52,885 nt of DNA from a virus. The position numbers and the translations under genes are program-made. The DNA is taken from positions 1 through 52,885 of IMG/VR virus record IMGVR_UViG_3300037493_004106. One strand, written 5' to 3'. Positions 50,801 to 52,885 of the stretch are shown here, one piece after another (the stretch's first letter is position 1; the number at the start of each line of letters is the position of its first letter). Below the pieces are notes generated by a model. The model was given only the letters and a program-made list of their open reading frames with translations. It did not search any database and had not been told where the DNA came from.

Positions 50801-52885
50801 AATATTATTAACATCTTGAGCTAATCTTTTTCCATCATTTGAAGCTTTATCTGAAGCAGACATAGCATCATATCTATCTTTTATATCTTTATATAACTCT
50901 TCAAAGTTTCTTCTTACATATTCATAAAGATCTGATTTCATACTTGAGTCAGTAAATACTAATGCAGACATTGCTGACTTACCTTTAGCTACCTGATCAT
51001 TTATGTATTTTGCTACAAAGCTTTCCGCAATTTTTCTAGCAAAATAAGCATCCTCCGCTTTTAATTTATTTGTATTATCTAGTGATACAGGAGCCATCAT
51101 AAGCTCATTAAACATTATATTATCAACAGATGGCTTATAGTTATTTAAGAATTTTTCATAATTCTCTTTACTAGAACCAGCAAAATATAAAGTATCAAAT
51201 ACTTGTTGAATAGGTTGTATATATCCCTGTGATGTTGATTCTTCTATAGGAGTTGTTGTACCAGGAAACCAAGACATTAAAAAATCCCAAATTCTTTTAA
51301 ATATATTTCTTCTTTGAGGGGAAATAGATTTAGGAGATTCTTTTTTAAGACTCATTGCCATAGCATAAGCTCTAAATTCCTCTGCTAAATATTCTTCTAT
51401 TTGTTTGTCAGTAGCAACATCTGAATTTACATATACTGGCTTACCATTAATATCTACACCAATCTGAAGCTTAGTTTTTGATTTTGCAACACTATTATAT
51501 AATGCTCTCTTTTCAGCTCTTGTTAAATAAAGCTGAGAGAATGCATGCCATGATTCATGATAAAGAGCAACATCTTTTATTCCATTTCTTAATCTTATAC
51601 CAGCTTGAGACCATGTAGCCCATGCATTAGAGTTAACTATGTTTGCTAATTGTTCTAATGGTATGTTTACTCTTAATGGAGAACTAGTCCACCAATCTTC
51701 TACAGCAGATAGCTGTTCTTTAGTAGCACCCATATCTATCCACTTTGCTGCGGATAAAGTAGTGTCATCTTCTACATCATCTGATGGATGATCTAAATCA
51801 AGTCTTTGTTGTCCTTTTGATTGTGTTCCTTTTCCTACAAACTCTTTAAATCCATCTATATCTTGTTTATTACCTAGTATGTGTATTTGTTCTGGTTCAA
51901 ATACTACATATTCTTTTTTAAAATTATCAGTATTGTATCCATCTCTACCATTAATTAAATCTAACGCATCTTTTTCAGTAGCTTCAATAATAAAGCCATC
52001 GTTAGTATCTTTATAATTTTCTACTTTTCTGTTAGTATAAGTAGTTACTTTAGGGTTTTGCATATTAATTAATAAAGCAGAAGTAGTCATTAGATCATTA
52101 CTACTTTCTGCCATTTCAGCCATTAGCTCTGCTTGGTCTTTAGTACCAGAATAAAACCCATTTTTCCATCTATCTTTATTTTTAATATTACCTACATTAA
52201 ATCTACTATGATAAACAATATCTTTTACTTGGCTATCAGGAAATACACTATCAAGATATTGAGAATATAGTTGTTGTGCTTGTTGTTTTTGTTGTGGGGT
52301 TATAAATAAATCAGATAAATAGCCTGATGTACTAATAACTTTCTTTTTATTTACTTTTGCTACTGTATTATCTATATCAGATTTCCAATCTTCAAAACCA
52401 TAAGTAGCACCTCTAGCATCAAATCTCTTTTTAAATTCCTCTTTAGGCATTGTAATTACTTTATCAAACTCAGCCATTCTTTCTTTAAGAATATTAGTAT
52501 TTGATACAAATAATATTTTACCTTCTTTTTTAGCCTGTGCTTTTAATCTATCATAAAGATTAAGCATAAACTCATTATATTCTTTAGGTTTTCTACCTTT
52601 ATATTCCTGCCTGGTTTCAGCACCTCTGTTAGCATCTACAAAAGCGTTAACTTCATCAGCATAATCATCATCAAGAGTTATAAACTTATCTTCCCCTTGC
52701 TTCTTTAAAAAGCTTTTACCAATAGTAGGGTGTCCAAATACTATTCTATCATTTGGTGTAATTAGTTGCTCAAACCCTAAAGCTTCATATACAGCATTAG
52801 CTAATTCAGGATTAGATTCAAATAGTTGTGATATTCCTGGTTTTATTTCTTGAATAGGTTTTTTTTCAGCTAAAGGTGTTATTAA
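41807..52885 (-). CDS. Giant virion RNA polymerase-like polyvalent protein (5' end outside window)
   Basis: An open frame runs from the window edge (52885) to TAA at 41807, at least 3692 aa. Order from N to C: P-loop GHPTIGKS (52712-52735) with following ITLDDDY; ART-like domain with IVYHSRF, NGFYSGT, EPEQIHILG (about 51835-52225); zincin HESWH (51545-51559) with EEYLAEEF; a long RNA-polymerase-like region centred on AGADFDIDKLTVYLPN (DFDID at 46772-46786), the metal-binding aspartate motif of crAss-like virion RNA polymerases; a DUF4326-like domain with HFGNPF (about 42926); a SLOG-like domain with HSGGAIGSD and GGTGYAVEMAIQAGKP (about 42075-42610). Likely packaged and injected to transcribe early genes. 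The visible start at 52567 is an internal Met. Confidence 0.75.
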   Translation of the reverse strand, partial: LITPLAEKKPIQEIKPGISQLFESNPELANAVYEALGFEQLITPNDRIVFGHPTIGKSFLKKQGEDKFITLDDDYADEVNAFVDANRGAETRQEYKGRKPKEYNEFMLNLYDRLKAQAKKEGKILFVSNTNILKERMAEFDKVITMPKEEFKKRFDARGATYGFEDWKSDIDNTVAKVNKKKVISTSGYLSDLFITPQQKQQAQQLYSQYLDSVFPDSQVKDIVYHSRFNVGNIKNKDRWKNGFYSGTKDQAELMAEMAESSNDLMTTSALLINMQNPKVTTYTNRKVENYKDTNDGFIIEATEKDALDLINGRDGYNTDNFKKEYVVFEPEQIHILGNKQDIDGFKEFVGKGTQSKGQQRLDLDHPSDDVEDDTTLSAAKWIDMGATKEQLSAVEDWWTSSPLRVNIPLEQLANIVNSNAWATWSQAGIRLRNGIKDVALYHESWHAFSQLYLTRAEKRALYNSVAKSKTKLQIGVDINGKPVYVNSDVATDKQIEEYLAEEFRAYAMAMSLKKESPKSISPQRRNIFKRIWDFLMSWFPGTTTPIEESTSQGYIQPIQQVFDTLYFAGSSKENYEKFLNNYKPSVDNIMFNELMMAPVSLDNTNKLKAEDAYFARKIAESFVAKYINDQVAKGKSAMSALVFTDSSMKSDLYEYVRRNFEELYKDIKDRYDAMSASDKASNDGKRLAQDVNNIEWVIANYGNTEEVLNGKESLGYLHYFLNNSDVLKGIKIIEDVDLTSSNAEDIAKSYKINDAKGNELSIKELAAISTIRLIKTLYALDPKEKDGIKKNRLGVPELADFDSVWNQLVRNLAGYNEPSDLWNIISDPNKQKAIPVYQQLANRLSNPNNWRATGGVQQLDLWTDFWQDFNKPRVPLIVMLNKIKKAEQEDEFDDISFLEDEKKEDQYSYAIGKTSSDRIKVKRDWRNKFFSQTPDNNGYVLLDTSNNPYLNLSKIINDFIEYKNGEPILKDLERALQFFNAIGIYIDINSEIKSKIDPSITTYFASFIDELNKTNQIVYDPIPIYVKGLGGKNLKSLSFRVNELAELQYNYSDNYSNLSVSTASNDKAYEHSLNFPVSILVEAINKANRFQDLYDPNGETPYLEFLDPRINPDIKALGILNDVFILDVDLINSDFGKRRKGTKLILENINGTQLLENNLFVSGTSMSKSDRHTKFITDFHMVLNSGYIQNPKAGSKSSVFGVRTERKIRRNAVEPHLYIDTASLIVKPDKINPVLKNAELLDIVFRLIEAEVRRINIVNDNPDIYNNISVYEKSKNKFYAFDDILEPSTKQLLLAPEIYQDLLADPSRNALKILLNTKYPELAKSIKEDTANYFQTISSKTLEEIEKAPFIYDQLLESIVSKYTDDVDTELSQNRSKWVTALVNSYTVNSWIHNAYMYMLLHGGLQQFNHKKDDGNKRTSNSQSPGNLFRTDAAFQDYINDVFKRPLSLKRNAEGKVSADVAYRKYNGTLNTSIIKEIKSKSAAYEFYAKKMEEFYKARIRSKNPKLTATKLNQLVDEIVYGKGGSINDPKENGEVYPYYKMKEADGQGYIALDSYRILLKARQKWTKEHENLFRAIIEGYIPSVEEVGKFMSPVKFSHYGMLKGQHLPALAMHKFSLAPLIPGLMDINLNKLHDKMMEEGIDYVTFESGSKTANITDNGSYPDLYKGELDNREFNSDVTFLKNVNVVWVRNLRDQVEINTSWKGSSVFSIQFRTLITSGLFLNGIPSDFMPNSEYAERKRKWDVLTEKGKLKYANYKKARAFETIVAQITEQKRKELLIKGGLDPNIDLKLQKNRELLINNVIKPKLKQQNVPDHQLDYFDVDPITGEVKSDISAIPWANKFERVFLSIVNNELVKQKIKGEALVLQSNALFEKPKFRKPTEEEIEKYGFKTTDLATYGQTMRYNPETKKNELINTAMKIKISLQGDFENLFNAKDKEGNSIKAYDTVENENGESERILNFENTLANLNALLKDEEWLDMGDNRKKITLVGVRIPVQGDNSMEFMEVFEFLPPQFGNVLIPPQEIVAKAGADFDIDKLTVYLPNIMKSGEVMNLIYENKEQLDEDITKAEAERDKLASEKYDKTSLSEVKKQVKENIRVSNRSIKSVILLLEIAKAKKTEIIQDISFELINNLESPYITDDMKKIILSGTEKELMELFKGLSKSELLSKISKNKKLFNLKTDSYDNYVEIKALYDSMKISIEQRDSFKQDLNEINEINNKISSLKEIKRRFIGQYENALINSIVDILSSPEKFYSLIRPNNNNIGIKISESLKPYVQENNWQKSILKDGQVLEGGVSPSRLLEPIFNLDKHFNFNTGKGSLGIAVIGNKYHTLFMRYGALMPESLAFPYPVLDENGKVVYDQNKQMVTELIDMPIKYYLNHNSVINENGKKVVSLSSIYDNKGIHPISDIISQIINGAVDLEQNEWLVYLQGYIEVIPVILSMVESGITLEDAGWFVSNPMVREYVKQQRLIKTPYSKQLEKGIDNPMYFRVEAFRRTLNKYGFDPKKYNEKNIYKILDEALGNKSFSTNDLALIVKNKGITDNSLLAFLHFFQIEKFNSGIKQLRLKTNLDKAKDTGLFSALSRDFEINNLLNNERIDQDLADIIINDSILSTFRIQNFQVDLWSPLLPLESNRVISKFIIDNTYDLNRIKSQTGYKDEKIISTFISDLKLALFQNYIKSFNINMPSYKSLLVTTDIPVKIVDRLTGGALVAEKVPGKPVIYIDKSIIENDFKTQAYLRSEGANNYVSRGLAKLNKNIFNNYGEQSAKEFQQFVVEREYLRYNNKLSELKNDPFYEKIRKRMKDANPKGVDQNERDYNSDIDVLAYEEFLKVQALINIGNIQTLYYDENYSLAKQVMDLVNDKDHKTLLENYPVLKFLASEKQIGSNLSNLYFKIRDLEPEIANSYNDNLKDLADPSISKIDNGGKIDQRITYTFKIFPIYSYMQNGMSAGKYDFSEILPYQDIRNIMLDPVSRIQKALEPKVFDISGTKEEKEKKKKEVAKYTASLNSFVVMESTDDTISISDTSFLKAIWDNFAEQNSRENVSQRTRIKNYYFSANFKEIVENYNVSSEFNKDFLVSTSNPRVFKVADRVEKVVVDPKTKARTKQLVPLDGARLVELAKNNPDKIFVYDDIYALRMAQKNKEFKKASDIKIGAKFVNPINKMALSLAGLNNAMGVITMRDQNAATNPQNTEQFAMVSNIISKDIDAINEQYMAGKKLVFVGSIGSMLNVTAKGITGNVPILSVTPTQSSTQPQAPVSTQTAETIYSKLGNKTKSGNVVIKSWGELKDATKAISNFNNQIISTRIKMSDAHFGNPFTSDIRLQNLIQVKSTKEAVERYINWIITGETGEYVFTGIQPEELDNQREWILEQLQSGELKGKPILYYKELGEPSHATALDYLINKYDWGKPAQVPVSTVNNPAEYTNHSGGAIGSDTQWDVIGKDFSMVNNKHYFTGEKGPKNAPLGNVDITDKPIAVEGASKVAQAAKQMWGYKYNTMKDQRLIRNWAQVVNSDAVFAIGTLGKEGDIWKGDEKSAEPRKLLKVAVQGGTGYAVEMAIQAGKPVYLFDQIRNQWYKNINGKWSKSEVPTLTKNFAGIGTREINEAGRQAIRDVYANTFKVTKAPVSTQVVSEGSNSLQKSIFDNISKELYNKFKFVNPGSENTPSIKDILVKYQDVVEDDWLELKRRCYQ

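Noticed and set aside
1-52885. Alternative genetic code (TAG or TGA reassigned), as in some crAss-like phages
   Set aside because: TAA, TAG and TGA all close well-packed genes, and both giant genes run thousands of codons without in-frame TAG or TGA, so the standard code fits.
1-52885. tRNA genes, CRISPR array, insertion sequence or reverse-transcriptase system
   Set aside because: No cloverleaf, no spaced repeat array, no transposase or reverse-transcriptase motifs were found on either strand by reading.

Overview
The window is very A+T rich, has a standard genetic code, and is packed with short phage-type genes. It carries promoters of the Bacteroidota type (TTTG, 19 nt, TAnnTTTG) and A-rich leaders instead of Shine-Dalgarno sites. 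Two giant opposite-strand genes, one with a DFDID RNA-polymerase motif, and a replication set of PolB, DnaB-type helicase, Toprim primase, Sak4-like ATPase, SSB-like protein and RuvC-like resolvase point to a crAss-like (or closely allied) tailed phage of a Bacteroidota host. The lineage is inferred from gene content and order; no search was possible. No capsid, portal, terminase or tail gene is visible, so this is only part of a genome.

Layout. 1-8.9 kb (+): small early-type genes separated by short GC-rich hairpins and A-rich leaders, with a sliding clamp, a RadC/JAMM protein and a small zincin. There are two structured non-coding elements (108-187, 3222-3279) and a 13-bp tandem iteron array (1588-1645). 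8.9-18.8 kb (+): accessory genes with two homing endonuclease loci. One HNH/AP2 gene has landed on the start of a gene and left a 25-bp imperfect duplication. One GIY-YIG gene sits in a group I intron that splits a helicase exactly in motif VI. This stretch also holds a signal-anchored glucosaminidase (endolysin candidate), a lipoprotein, GroES-like and ClpS-like proteins and an AlkB-like dioxygenase. 18.8-20.5 kb: three minus-strand genes, including a spanin-like pair, around a plus-strand uracil-DNA glycosylase.

20.5-35.8 kb (+): the replication and recombination block. Its order is loader-like protein, helicase, Sak4-like ATPase, SSB-like protein, primase, RuvC-like resolvase, a zincin-VWA / MoxR-AAA pair flanked by two proteins with a similar helical motif, a PD-(D/E)XK nuclease and family B DNA polymerase. 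A strong terminator at 35.8 kb lies between the converging transcription units.

35.8-52.9 kb (-): two giant genes 7 nt apart. The downstream one (1985 aa) has an HExxH...E zincin and a C-terminal membrane segment. The upstream one is open to the window edge (at least 3692 aa). It strings together a P-loop, an ART-like domain, a second zincin, a DFDID-bearing RNA-polymerase-like region, a DUF4326-like domain and a SLOG-like domain, with the last modules separated by repeated PVST linkers. This looks like a virion RNA polymerase fused to 'polyvalent protein' effector domains, and is the most unusual system in the window.
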